A stretch of DNA of 64,000 nt from positions 372,001-436,000 of the forward strand of contig JARULB010000001.1 of NCBI GenBank assembly GCA_029688905.1, given 5' to 3'. Of this stretch, positions 17,607 through 26,912 are shown in pieces. The position numbers and the translations under genes are program-made. The DNA is from Balneolales bacterium ANBcel1. Its GTDB lineage: Bacteria > Bacteroidota > Rhodothermia > Balneolales > Natronogracilivirgulaceae. Position 1 is the first letter of the stretch. Every line of letters starts with the position of its first letter. The notes below the pieces were generated by a model. It saw nothing but the letters and a program-made list of their open reading frames with translations. It did not search any database and was not told the origin of the DNA.

Positions 17607-18990
17607 CTCTGGACTTGAGCCATGACTCTTCCCACTCCTCGGCGGGATCCGAATCGGCGGTAATGGCTCCGCCGACGGAATAGAACAGCCGGCCGTTCTT
17701 AATGATGGCGGTTCGGATAACCACATTGAAGTCGAATTCGCCTTTGGGGGTGATGTAGCCGATCGCCCCGGAGTAGAGCCCTCTGCGATAGGATTCGAGC
17801 TCTTCAATGATCTGCATGGTACGGATTTTCGGAGCGCCGGTCATGGAACCCATCGGAAAACAGGCCCTGATCATATCCACCGGAGAAAGACCCTTTTTCG
17901 GGACGGCGGATATGGTGGATACAAGCTGATGGACGGTCGCGAAGGTCTGCACTTCCAGCAGCGCGTCGGTACGTACGGTTCCCGTTTTTGCGATACGTCC
18001 GAGGTCGTGCCTGACCAGGTCCACAATCATTACATTTTCGGCACGGTTTTTCTCCCTGTGCAATATTTCGGAGACGATCCGCTCATCGTCGCTTCGGGTT
18101 TCGCCACGTGGCGAGGTTCCCTTGATCGGCTGAGACCGGATCACTCCGTCTTTGAGCTGGAGGAAACGTTCCGGCGAGGCGCAGCATATTTCGGTATCCT
18201 CATCGCAGTGGATCCAGGCGCCAAAGGGCACCGGACCCGATTCCCTCATGGCGTCGAACAGGTCGAGCGAATCGCCGTGAAAGTCAGATTGCAGCTGGTG
18301 CGTGAGGTTGACTTCGTAGGTGTCCCCCCTGGCGATGTATGCAATGACGCGGCTCACTTTATCCCGGTAGGCTTCCCATCCGTCGCCGGATTTCAGCGGC
18401 CCAGTTACAAAGGGTCCACCGGTGTTGCCGGTTGGCGATGCTTCATGAAAGCGGGATTCGTGCTGCGGGACCGGATCGCGGCGGCCGGCCGGGTCCTGGA
18501 AAACGGCGGAGTTCTGGTACCCGGTCGCATTCTGGCGGCTGTTTTCGTCCTGGCGAACGGCCGGATCATCGACACAGAACAACTCACTCCGGCCGCCCTT
18601 GAGAACCGTCACGGTGAGCTGGGCCCGATTCACCGCGATAACAACCGCCGGTACAAAAAAGAACAGATCGGGCAGGCCGATGGGGTCCGGGTTGGACGAT
18701 CGGAGCTCTTCAAGATCGTTTTTCAAATCATACCCAAGCCAGCCGAACAGCCAGTCGCGCTGATCCTGCCGGTACGCCTCCAGCTCATCCCAGAGGTTCC
18801 GGCTCGTTGACTCATCGGTACGGCCGCGGATGACACTTTGCGGATCGGAGGCGATGTATCCGATTTCGGAGGCGGCATGCCCCTCGAGCTGGGAATCCAG
18901 AAAAACCACAGGCCCCTTCCTTCGCTTCCTTTGCAGATAGGCGCGTATCCATTGGTTCATGGCCGTTTTGTCCGGAAACCGGCGGTTCAT
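17575..18990 (-). CDS. pabB: aminodeoxychorismate synthase component I
   Basis: Cytosolic enzyme making 4-amino-4-deoxychorismate from chorismate and ammonia for folate synthesis. The chorismate-binding domain shows QPIKGTSPRG (the PabB lysine), IVDLVRHDLGRIA, TVHQLVSTI and MGSMTGAPKIR. I chose the ATG at 18990: GGGAGG lies eight bases upstream and it removes overlap with pabC, giving 471 residues. Open frame continues to 19128. Between the N-terminal part and the catalytic domain is a Gln/Asn/Arg/Pro-rich insert of about 55 residues (18403-18567). It lies just downstream of pabC, its pathway partner; pabA is not seen here. Confidence 0.93.
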   Translation of the reverse strand: MNRRFPDKTAMNQWIRAYLQRKRRKGPVVFLDSQLEGHAASEIGYIASDPQSVIRGRTDESTSRNLWDELEAYRQDQRDWLFGWLGYDLKNDLEELRSSNPDPIGLPDLFFFVPAVVIAVNRAQLTVTVLKGGRSELFCVDDPAVRQDENSRQNATGYQNSAVFQDPAGRRDPVPQHESRFHEASPTGNTGGPFVTGPLKSGDGWEAYRDKVSRVIAYIARGDTYEVNLTHQLQSDFHGDSLDLFDAMRESGPVPFGAWIHCDEDTEICCASPERFLQLKDGVIRSQPIKGTSPRGETRSDDERIVSEILHREKNRAENVMIVDLVRHDLGRIAKTGTVRTDALLEVQTFATVHQLVSTISAVPKKGLSPVDMIRACFPMGSMTGAPKIRTMQIIEELESYRRGLYSGAIGYITPKGEFDFNVVIRTAIIKNGRLFYSVGGAITADSDPAEEWEESWLKSRALTDAGKNTR

Positions 18991-19036
18991 CTCCGCAGCC
19001 TCCCGGCCGGTACCCGCCCCCCCATCCTGATTCACA

Positions 19037-19921
19037 TCAACACACATGGACCAGCTCTTCGGTTTTTTGCTTTTCAAACAATGCATGGCAGGAGTCCCAG
19101 GCGGTTTCATCAAATCCCAGCGGTTCACCGTCCAGTTCTCGCACAGGGTACCACTCCCTCACCGAATTGCAGGCCCAAACCACATCGGCCTCCCTCAGGT
19201 GATGCGGCAGGAAGTTTCCGGTGCACACTTTCCAGCCGGCCTGTTTCATGGCGGAAATCAGCAGGCCGCGTGTAATACCCGGCAGCAGGTCGCAGCATCT
19301 GGCCGGTGTAAACACCGTATCCCCCCGTTTCCAGAAGATGTTCGCGATGGTGGTTTCGCTGAGGTGGCCGTCCTGTGTTAGCATCAGGGCGTCGTCGGCG
19401 CCGGCTTGTTCCGCCTCGCGTGCGGCGAGTATATAGTTGATGCCATTGGACCATTTCACATCGGGAGGCAGTGAGGCAGCGGGAATCCTGCGGACCCTGC
19501 TGGTGATAAGCGATACAAAAGGTGACGTGGGTGCAGAAACCGAACTCCCGGTGATTATGTATCGGCAGGTGCGGTTACCCGGCCGGTATCCCGTGGTATG
19601 GTCATCCGCCCAAACCTGGATTCGAAGCCTCACATCCATTCGAAGCGCATCGTTGACTTCCAGAAAGCGGTGCAGCAGTTTCCGGAACGATTCGGCGGAT
19701 TGCAGGGCGGGTGGCAGTGCAAGGCCAAGATGAGTCATTCCCGACTTCAGGCGATGCAAATGTTCATTCGGTCGCAGCGCGTAGCCGCTGTACAGGCGCA
19801 CGGTATCGAAGCAGCCCTCCCCGTAGGCGGCAAGCCGGGAGAACGGGCTCAGCACAGCCTCATCCGCTGGATGCACATCTCCATCCAAAATGATATTGCG
19901 GAGGTTATTATGTGATTGCAT
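19037..19921 (-). CDS. pabC: aminodeoxychorismate lyase-like class IV aminotransferase
   Basis: PLP enzyme of aminotransferase class IV fold, probably releasing pyruvate from aminodeoxychorismate to give 4-aminobenzoate. It shows the PLP lysine in DVKWSNGINYILAA, then GADDALMLTQDGHLSE and the TTIANIFW segment, plus the PLP-phosphate region LLPGITRGLL. I chose the ATG at 19921 (294 residues), 29 bp after the redoxin stop; the open frame continues to 20005 within the redoxin gene. Class IV also includes branched-chain and D-amino-acid aminotransferases; adjacency to pabB favours PabC. Confidence 0.88.
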   Translation of the reverse strand: MQSHNNLRNIILDGDVHPADEAVLSPFSRLAAYGEGCFDTVRLYSGYALRPNEHLHRLKSGMTHLGLALPPALQSAESFRKLLHRFLEVNDALRMDVRLRIQVWADDHTTGYRPGNRTCRYIITGSSVSAPTSPFVSLITSRVRRIPAASLPPDVKWSNGINYILAAREAEQAGADDALMLTQDGHLSETTIANIFWKRGDTVFTPARCCDLLPGITRGLLISAMKQAGWKVCTGNFLPHHLREADVVWACNSVREWYPVRELDGEPLGFDETAWDSCHALFEKQKTEELVHVC

Positions 19922-19950
19922 AAGCTGATTCTCGGACGGTATTCGGGCGG

Positions 19951-20493
19951 TCACAAGGCGGTTTCGGAAGAGTGCAGCTGGTCGCGAGTCGAAAGTTTCT
20001 GCCATATCGGCACACTGGAGGAACCGACTTCGGTCGCCACGACCCGGCCCTGACTGTCCAGGATGATGGCCGATGGCACCCCGGGCACCCGCAGGTCCTG
20101 ATAGGCAGGTGTCCCGTTTACCAGCATGAACCGCTCTTTGCTTTCCCGGTTATGTGCCAGCGCGAACTCCGGGGCGTCCTTCACAAATGCGGCGATTACT
20201 TCGAACTGTGGATAGGAGTCGTGCCATTGATACAGTTCATACAGGCTTTCCAGCGAGCGCCCCGACCAGGTAGCCCAGAACAGGATAACGGTGGTTCGCT
20301 CCGGGTCGAGTTGAAGCGTGTCACCGTCCATCGTCAGGAAATGGAGCTCCGATGCCGGTGTTTGCTCCATCCTGTCCATGAAACGCTGTTCCTGCCTGTC
20401 GACATAGCGGTAGCTGGCCAGGGCAATAGCGGCGATACAAAATACCGCCACCACCACCATAAACTGGTTGAAATATTTGGGGTCAATGCGCAT
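19951..20493 (-). CDS. membrane-anchored redoxin-like protein without active-site cysteines
   Basis: A 180-residue protein with one N-terminal membrane helix (about residues 10-28) and a TlpA/redoxin-like fold facing the periplasm: a VILFWATW strand-turn, then a VPSAIILDSQGRVVA strand after the cis-proline position. Where TlpA proteins have W-C-x-x-C, this has WATWSGRS, with no cysteine, so it should not do thiol exchange. I chose the ATG at 20493 (MRIDPKYFNQF); the open frame continues to 20568. It heads the group leading to pabC and pabB. It could be a chaperone-like or structural redoxin. Confidence 0.75.
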   Translation of the reverse strand: MRIDPKYFNQFMVVVAVFCIAAIALASYRYVDRQEQRFMDRMEQTPASELHFLTMDGDTLQLDPERTTVILFWATWSGRSLESLYELYQWHDSYPQFEVIAAFVKDAPEFALAHNRESKERFMLVNGTPAYQDLRVPGVPSAIILDSQGRVVATEVGSSSVPIWQKLSTRDQLHSSETAL

Positions 20494-20647
20494 GCCGGAA
20501 AGATACGAACAAGGGTTGCGGGAAACCACCGGCCTGTGCCATGAAGCTTTGAAACGGCCGGGCTCCACTGCCGTGACATTTCCTCCGTCCCCTTAAAAAA
20601 CGGCATCCGGGAATTACAGCCGCAGAGCAATTTTCACTCCCCCGATA

Positions 20648-22681
20648 TCACTCCTCCCTGGTCAGCGGAATCAGTACGGCGCCGCTTTCCGGCGGAAGCG
20701 ACAATTCCAGGCGGTTGTCATGCAGCCGGTATTCGGTTGTCGTGATGCGGTCCACAAACCGCCGGCCTTCATGATCCGGCAGAGTAGCAGTCGCCAGGCC
20801 AGAGGATTTCAGATCCAGTTCCAGATGATGCGGTTCATCGCTGCGATTCAGGACGACGAGCGCCAGGTCATCGGCCGTATGACGCGCAAAGGCCAGGAGG
20901 CCGGAATCGTCGTCGGCAAGCAGCAGAGTGAAGGCCCCGGAGCGGAGCGCCTCGCTTTCAGTTCGGATTCGTGCCAGCAATCGGTACCGTGCATGCAGAT
21001 CATGGTCGAAGGCAACGGCATCGCGCGGACGCCGGCGGGAGTAGGGATGGTTGATTTCATCGTCGAAATCGAGATCGGGCCAGACCATCGGCTTGCGGTC
21101 GTCGGGGTCGTCGGCACCCCACATCCCGGCCTCAGTCCCGTAGTAAACCATCGGGGCACCGGGTCCGGTGAACTGAAACAGCGCAACGAGTTCATGGATC
21201 CTGCGCTCCTGTTCATCCGGAGCGCGGACATCGTATGTATTGTCGATATCCCGGATCTTGCTCTGTTCTTCGTCATCCATCCCACCTTTGTAGCCGTACT
21301 CGTTATTGACGATCATGGATGCAAGACGCTCGGTATCGTGGCCATCCAGCAGGTTCATCATGGCCAGGTTGGTGCGCTCGGGAAAATCGCCGAGCAGATC
21401 CGCCAGGCGGCCGGCGAATTCGGAGGGGGATTTGGATTGCCGGACCAGAAACGCGTGGGTGGCGAAGGCCCACCGGTAGTTCATCACTACGCCAAACAGG
21501 TCGTCGGCGACATAATCGCGGGCGCGATCGTCCCAGATTTCGGCGACAGTCAGCGCTTCGGGATTGAGCTCGTACACCAGGTTGTGCCATTCGCGCCAGA
21601 ATCCGTGTCCGACCTCCTCAACCATATCGAGCCGCCATCCGGCGATGCCGCGGGCGGTGTCGCCATCCGGCGCCATCCAGCGCTCGGTAACCGCGAGGAT
21701 GTGGTCCCGGACCTCCGGATGCAGATTGTCATCGTCTTCGGTAAACTCGGGCAGGCCTTTATATCCCCACCATCCCTGGTAGTCGAACCCGTCCTCGTAT
21801 TCATCGCTGAATTCGGTGATTTTAAACCAATCGGCATAGCGGGATGCCGCTCCGTGCTCAAGCACATCCCGAAACGCCCAGAAATCGCGGCCCACATGGT
21901 TCCATACGCCGTCGAGCACAATACGGATGCCACGGGCGCGGGCCTCATCCACCAGTTCCAGAAACAGTTTGTCGGCGGAAGTCCATTGCCAGGTATCGGG
22001 ATCGGCCGGATCTTCCTGTGCCATGATTTCGATGTCGCCCTCGGGGTCGGGTCCGAAGTGCCGATCGATGTGGTGGAAGTGGCTGGCGTCGTATTTATGC
22101 AGGGAGACGGCGTCGAAGACCGGGTTGAGGTAGATGACGGTGATGCCGAGATCGCTCAGGTAATCGAGCTTGTCGATCACTCCCTGCAGATCGCCGCCGT
22201 AGCGACGGGTAAAAACGAAATCGTAGAAATCGGGTCCGACGCGCTGCTCCCAGTCGGCGCGCTGGTACCAGTCGCCGGTCCATGGTGAGATTTCCCATCC
22301 ATCCGGGGCGCCCAGACCCCAGGAGTGCGGATCGCCGATGCGTTCGGGCACCGGGTCGTTGGACGGATCCGCGTTTCGGAATCGCTCGGGAAAGATCTGA
22401 TACCAGACGGCGTCGACCGCCCAGTCGGGGATATTGGCGCCGGTCACATCCTCCCCGGATATCTCAACACCTGGGGTTATGGATCCGGGAGGGGATTCGA
22501 CAGTTGTTCCCCTGTCTGCCTGATCGGCAGCGGCGGATCCGGAATCCGGGTGCATGTCAGCGGACTGTGTGGCTGCATAGGACCCGGCATCCATTTGCGT
22601 GGAGGTGCAACCGGATGCAACGGTTGCGGTCAGCATCAGAGTAACAGCTAAAACAAGCCGTTTTAAAACAAAATGGGTCAT
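20648..22681 (-). CDS. GH13 alpha-amylase family lipoprotein
   Basis: A 677-residue glycoside hydrolase of the neopullulanase/cyclomaltodextrinase-like branch, acting on alpha-1,4-glucans. The catalytic residues are evident: nucleophile Asp in GWRLDMVEEVG, acid/base Glu in LTVAEIWDD and the third Asp in LLDGHDTERL. WYQIFPERFRN and YGTEAGMWGADDPDDRKPM are typical of the subfamily. A signal sequence ends in ASGCTSTQ, a lipobox, so it should be membrane-anchored. I chose the ATG at 22681; an upstream frame reaches 22834. After the lipobox is an Asp/Gly/Ser-rich linker. It is divergent from the GH51 gene and is a paralogue of the GH13 at 27777-29870. Confidence 0.93.
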   Translation of the reverse strand: MTHFVLKRLVLAVTLMLTATVASGCTSTQMDAGSYAATQSADMHPDSGSAAADQADRGTTVESPPGSITPGVEISGEDVTGANIPDWAVDAVWYQIFPERFRNADPSNDPVPERIGDPHSWGLGAPDGWEISPWTGDWYQRADWEQRVGPDFYDFVFTRRYGGDLQGVIDKLDYLSDLGITVIYLNPVFDAVSLHKYDASHFHHIDRHFGPDPEGDIEIMAQEDPADPDTWQWTSADKLFLELVDEARARGIRIVLDGVWNHVGRDFWAFRDVLEHGAASRYADWFKITEFSDEYEDGFDYQGWWGYKGLPEFTEDDDNLHPEVRDHILAVTERWMAPDGDTARGIAGWRLDMVEEVGHGFWREWHNLVYELNPEALTVAEIWDDRARDYVADDLFGVVMNYRWAFATHAFLVRQSKSPSEFAGRLADLLGDFPERTNLAMMNLLDGHDTERLASMIVNNEYGYKGGMDDEEQSKIRDIDNTYDVRAPDEQERRIHELVALFQFTGPGAPMVYYGTEAGMWGADDPDDRKPMVWPDLDFDDEINHPYSRRRPRDAVAFDHDLHARYRLLARIRTESEALRSGAFTLLLADDDSGLLAFARHTADDLALVVLNRSDEPHHLELDLKSSGLATATLPDHEGRRFVDRITTTEYRLHDNRLELSLPPESGAVLIPLTREE

Positions 22682-22786
22682 GGACTGTGAGCTTTTGCGC
22701 CGTGTTTCCGGTGTGCCTGGAAGGGCCTGGCCGGTGTGTGCGAGTTGAGGGTTTTGGTCCTGCAATTCATTCAAGCTAAATAAAAT

Positions 22787-22799
22787 GCGGGAATCCCGC
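22787..22799. promoter_or_regulatory. palindrome in GH13/GH51 divergent gap
   Basis: GCGGGA-A-TCCCGC is a near-perfect 13-bp palindrome in the 285-bp gap between two divergent glycosidase genes. A TACATGTA-like segment follows at about 22808-22817. The gap holds no gene I can support; a shared operator is possible but unproven. Confidence 0.3.
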
Positions 22800-22966
22800 T
22801 GATGTAAGTACATGTAAATGTTGCTGCATCTCACAGCTTTGTTTCAGAATTGCTTACATACCCTTGCCCCATATGTTACAAGAACCGAAGAACCCGTTTG
22901 CAAGTCATATTCCGTTTTCACAAATTGCCTGCATGGTATAACGGTAAAAAATTGGAGGGTAATGGA

Positions 22967-25093
22967 ATGAGAGAATTATTATCAGGTTGCAGGGGCAGAT
23001 TCCAAAATGGAATCCGACTATTTGTATTAGTGCCATTATTATTTGTTCATCCGGCGGTATTTGCCGGCAGCATGACCGAAGATCGTCCGGTTGAAGTGGT
23101 CATCAATGCTTCGGAAACGCATGCTCCGATATCTCAACATCTCTACGGGCAATTCATTGAGCACATCAGGGATATCATCAACAAGGACATTTGGGCCGAG
23201 ATGATCGCCGACCGGAAGTTCTATTTTGCCATTTCAGAGATACCGATTCTCGGCCGGGACCCTCAGCCACAGGATCCATTTTGGGTGGAAATCGGATCGG
23301 CGGATGCGATCGGGATGGATCGTGAACGCGCATTTACCGGCGAGCAGAGTCCTGTTATCACGCTGGACCGCCTGGAGCCCAGAGGCATACGCCAAACCGG
23401 GCTGATCCTTGCCGAAGGGCGCGAATACACCGGACGTATCATACTGGCTGCGGATGATGATGCCCGGGTGGCGTTGCGGCTTGTCTGGAACGACTCGGAA
23501 GATGGCTACCAAACCGTTACGCTGGATGTTCCCCAGGGCGACTATGTCACCCATGAGTTTGAGTTCGTCGCGGGGGCCGCAACCGACGATGCCGCGCTCG
23601 AAATTACGGCCACCGGAACAGGATCGGTGTGGATCGGAGCGTTATCGATGATGCCGGCGGATAATATGGAGGGGTACCGCAGAGAGGTGATCACCAAGCT
23701 GCAATCTATTGATGCCGGGGTCTATCGCTTTCCCGGCGGCAACTTCGTCTCCGCCCATGAATGGCAGAAAGCGGTCGGCGATATCGACAAGCGCCCACCC
23801 GTGATCGACGTTCACTGGGGTGCGCTTCAGCCCAACGACGTGGGTACCGACGAATTTATTACACTTACCCGCCTGCTGGATGTGGAACCGTATATCACGG
23901 TCAATGCCGGATTTGGGGACGCCTGGAGCGCGGCGAAGTTGGTGGAATATGCCAATGGCAGCACAGACACTCCCATGGGCAAATGGCGCGCGGATAACGG
24001 CCATCCCGAACCATATGGCATAAAATACTGGGGTGTCGGCAATGAGGCCTGGGGATCCTGGCAGATGGGCGCCATGGCACTGGATCAGTTCGTGCACAAG
24101 CACAATCAGTTTGCCGACGCCATGCTGGCGGCCGACCCGTCCATCATTCTGATCGGAAGCGGGGCCATGCCGGATGCCATGACCTGTTCCGGCGAATCGG
24201 AGCAGCGCACCGGCCAGATCCTCACGGAATATTTGGGCCCAGCCGACTGGACCGGCGGACTGTTTCAGCACTCTCTCCACAACATGGATATGATCAGTGA
24301 GCATTTTTACGCCTATGCCGACCGGCGGTTCGATATTGAAACCGGCGAAAGCGTTGCCCGCAACACTGACGAACCCCTGGTTGAATGGATGCGCCGACCG
24401 GCAAACCATGTCAAGACAAAGGTGGATGCGTACCACGACTATCTTGAACTGATTCCCGAGCTGCAGGAGAAGAGAATACCGATTGCTCTCGCCGAGTGGG
24501 CATATGCCGGGGTGCCGTCCACCAGTTATCGGGTCGTTCCGGCTAATGCCTGGGTGTTTCATGAGCTGTTCCGTCATTCGGATCTGTTCACGATGGCAAA
24601 CTTCACCTTTGCCAACTCCCTGTTGAGCATGAACCGAACCGAAGCGGCTTTGAGTCCGACCGGACTGCTGTTCAAGTTGTACAGCAACCACTATGGACAC
24701 ATACCGGTAACCGTATCCGGCAACCGTCCTCAAACCGAACCGGTGTACGGGCCAGGTGGTCAGGATCCGCGCATCAATGCGGGCAGTCCGACCTTCCCGC
24801 TGGATGTGGCCGCCGCGCTTACGGAGGATGGCAGCGCCCTTACCATCGCCGTCATCAACCCAACCGAGCAGGAGGAGTCTATTAACCTGGAGGTTCGGGG
24901 AGTTCGCCTTGCGGACAGCGGAACCTTGTGGCGGATGGCGCCGGACAATCTCGATGCGCAAATTCTGCCGGGACAGAAGCCGGAGGTTGAAATTGAAGAG
25001 CTGGAATTTTCCGGCGGCTTACCCGGGCAACCCGCATTTGCTCCATTCAGTGTGAGCCTGTACCGGATTGAGATTGACGGCACCGTTGAGTGA
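22967..25093 (+). CDS. GH51 alpha-L-arabinofuranosidase, secreted
   Basis: Releases terminal arabinofuranose from arabinan or arabinoxylan fragments. The mature protein shows the GH51 features: ISQHLYGQFIEHIRD at the start of the barrel, the acid/base Glu in YWGVGNEAWGS and the nucleophile Glu in ALAEWAYAGVPS, followed by a C-terminal beta-sandwich. A signal peptide precedes it (RLFVLVPLLFVHPAVFAGS). I chose the ATG at 22967 because GGAGGG lies seven bases before it; a longer frame from 22850 lacks support. From there it is 708 residues. The middle contains an inserted CBM-like beta region (about residues 120-220). It is monocistronic or divergent with the GH13 lipoprotein. Confidence 0.93.
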   Translation: MRELLSGCRGRFQNGIRLFVLVPLLFVHPAVFAGSMTEDRPVEVVINASETHAPISQHLYGQFIEHIRDIINKDIWAEMIADRKFYFAISEIPILGRDPQPQDPFWVEIGSADAIGMDRERAFTGEQSPVITLDRLEPRGIRQTGLILAEGREYTGRIILAADDDARVALRLVWNDSEDGYQTVTLDVPQGDYVTHEFEFVAGAATDDAALEITATGTGSVWIGALSMMPADNMEGYRREVITKLQSIDAGVYRFPGGNFVSAHEWQKAVGDIDKRPPVIDVHWGALQPNDVGTDEFITLTRLLDVEPYITVNAGFGDAWSAAKLVEYANGSTDTPMGKWRADNGHPEPYGIKYWGVGNEAWGSWQMGAMALDQFVHKHNQFADAMLAADPSIILIGSGAMPDAMTCSGESEQRTGQILTEYLGPADWTGGLFQHSLHNMDMISEHFYAYADRRFDIETGESVARNTDEPLVEWMRRPANHVKTKVDAYHDYLELIPELQEKRIPIALAEWAYAGVPSTSYRVVPANAWVFHELFRHSDLFTMANFTFANSLLSMNRTEAALSPTGLLFKLYSNHYGHIPVTVSGNRPQTEPVYGPGGQDPRINAGSPTFPLDVAAALTEDGSALTIAVINPTEQEESINLEVRGVRLADSGTLWRMAPDNLDAQILPGQKPEVEIEELEFSGGLPGQPAFAPFSVSLYRIEIDGTVE

Positions 25094-25108
25094 GCAGGGT
25101 TCCTCGAT

Positions 25109-25732
25109 TCATCCTTCGCCGGATGCCAGATCCCTGGTGCGGAGGATGTGATAGCGGTGTGCGACAAATACCAGGATGGTGAGGATGAGCAGAATCAGGG
25201 CAAGTGTCTGATGCGTCTCTATGATTCGCAGCAGCGGCTGGCCGGCAAAATAACCGACCGATATCCAGAACAGCGACCAAACCAGGCATCCGATGCCTGA
25301 ATAGAGAATATAGGTCGACAGCGGCATATTCGAAAAACCTGCCGGTATGGATATCACGGACCGGATATTGGGAATAAAGCGGCCATACAGCACAAACAGC
25401 TGGTCGTATTTATGGAAGTCACTGCGGGCTTTCTGGATAAGATAGTTGACATACCGGAACCGGCTGGTCTGCAAAAAGTTGGTGATCCAGGTCGAATAGC
25501 GCCGGCTTATTTTGAAGAGGATGACGCAACCGACCATGTTTCCGGCGGTAGTGACAAGCAGAGCGGGAAAAAACAGCCACTCATGCAATGTGGCATACAG
25601 GCCGATGGCTGCAAGTGACAGCTCACTGGGTGGTGTCAGGAAGATGCCATGCAGGAGGAGCAGAAAAAAACCGATTGTCAATGCGGCAGGCCAGGATATG
25701 GACTCAAAGATCATGAATATGAATTCGGTCAT
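25109..25732 (-). CDS. DedA/VTT-domain membrane protein
   Basis: A 207-residue inner-membrane protein of the DedA family, linked to undecaprenyl-phosphate or phospholipid flipping and membrane homeostasis. It shows the VTT/SNARE-associated signature: ELSLAAIGLYA, the GNMVGCVILFKISRR glycine segment, and YGRFIPNIRSVISIPAGFSNM with its conserved arginines. Four to five helices are evident. It starts three bases after the lipid-kinase stop, so the two form an operon. Its 3' end faces the GH51 gene across 15 bp. Confidence 0.85.
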   Translation of the reverse strand: MTEFIFMIFESISWPAALTIGFFLLLLHGIFLTPPSELSLAAIGLYATLHEWLFFPALLVTTAGNMVGCVILFKISRRYSTWITNFLQTSRFRYVNYLIQKARSDFHKYDQLFVLYGRFIPNIRSVISIPAGFSNMPLSTYILYSGIGCLVWSLFWISVGYFAGQPLLRIIETHQTLALILLILTILVFVAHRYHILRTRDLASGEG

Positions 25733-25735
25733 GAA

Positions 25736-26593
25736 TCAGTCCCGGTCTTGCGTCAGCGTTTGGATATTTAAATGGCGGCAAGCAAAGGAGATTTTGAGAG
25801 AGGTGGTTTTTTCCTGCGGTTCTCCGTCGATCTGCCAGTAAAAAGGATCGTTATGCTCGACCTGGTATTCATCGGAAGTAACGGGTGCACAGCTGATACT
25901 CCACGGGATGAACCGGGTTCCCGGCAGGTAGAGGAACTTGTACTGCCCAATGGTATCCCTGATATTGGAAAAAATGGAAAACGCGCTTTTGGATGCATTG
26001 CCGCCTGTCCGCATCCAGGCACGTGATGTGGGATAGTCGATTTTCCTTCCGTAGGTGATAATTTTCAACTGAATGAGCAGGAAGAAGAACATGTGGGTGA
26101 TGATACCGCCGAAGACCCGGTAAATGACGGAGCCCGGCAAGGTATGCCTGAACTTTTCAACCACCGCCACCGTATCTGCCGTCGATCCCACCGATACCAC
26201 ATTCAAAAAGAAACGGTCGTTGGCTTTGCCCACCTTGACATCTTTTTTGCCCGCCCGGCCTTCACCGGCCAGGAAATCCTCAAGAGAGGATGTACTCTGA
26301 AGCGCTTTGGCGATGAGGTTCCCGTATCCACTGGGAATAACCCCGATCTTGATCTCTTCCAAATAGGCATCCAGATCGTTCACACTCCGGTTGATGGTGC
26401 CGTCACCACCACAAATGATTACATGACTGATTTTCTGCGCTTCAAATATCCCGACGGCTTCGGCCCTTGAAAACCGGCTTTTTTCAACGGTGCGATAGGC
26501 GGCACCCATCCGATCCAGCGCCACGCAAAGGTCCTCGATGATTTTCCGGGCAGTACCCTTGCCCGCAGAGTTGTTGTAGATGATTAAAAGCAT
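25736..26593 (-). CDS. diacylglycerol/sphingosine kinase-like lipid kinase
   Basis: A 285-residue member of the DAGK catalytic-domain family (YegS/DgkB-like), phosphorylating a lipid alcohol. Evidence is the opening LIIYNNSAGKG, the nucleotide motif IICGGDGTINRSVND and GVIPSGYGNLIAK, followed by the usual C-terminal beta domain with an FFLNVVSVGSTADT segment. Substrate (diacylglycerol or another lipid) cannot be told. It lies three bases upstream of dedA-like DNA and is divergent from the PAP2 gene. Confidence 0.85.
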   Translation of the reverse strand: MLLIIYNNSAGKGTARKIIEDLCVALDRMGAAYRTVEKSRFSRAEAVGIFEAQKISHVIICGGDGTINRSVNDLDAYLEEIKIGVIPSGYGNLIAKALQSTSSLEDFLAGEGRAGKKDVKVGKANDRFFLNVVSVGSTADTVAVVEKFRHTLPGSVIYRVFGGIITHMFFFLLIQLKIITYGRKIDYPTSRAWMRTGGNASKSAFSIFSNIRDTIGQYKFLYLPGTRFIPWSISCAPVTSDEYQVEHNDPFYWQIDGEPQEKTTSLKISFACRHLNIQTLTQDRD

Positions 26594-26912
26594 TTCCTAT
26601 AAAAGAGAGCAGAATAAATTCAGCCTGGCTTCACACAATCGCTCGTTTCGGCAGTTTCTTTTCGGTTACTCAGCAAATCAAGGTTAGAAAATACTTTTTT
26701 TTACGGTAAAATGGGCTCTTTTTTGACATATCGTCCCTTTTTTTGGCGATGAGGCCGTGGAATGGGGCTGATGCCTCAATCGCCGCGTATTACCGTGCAC
26801 ATGGATCAATTTCGATACCTGTACAGCTGCCAATCCCCAGCACATTGAACTAATGTGCAAGTTTATGTTATTTACAGGCTATCGCTAATTCAAGTACAAA
26901 CAGAGTTTCGAC
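26594..26912. other. 319-bp divergent intergenic region
   Basis: The gap between the lipid kinase and the PAP2 gene is AT-rich near the kinase, with several T runs. It contains one notable hairpin: an 11-bp stem with a single bulged base (26745-26755 with 26773-26784) and a 17-base loop. There is no convincing TAnnTTTG element and no open reading frame I would call. Confidence 0.5.

Noticed and set aside
20720-22288. A 522-codon plus-strand frame opposite the GH13 lipoprotein gene
   Set aside because: Antisense to a gene with intact catalytic motifs; composition is that of a shadow frame.
23642-24961. A 439-codon minus-strand frame inside the GH51 gene
   Set aside because: Antisense to a GH51 gene with both catalytic glutamates in place.
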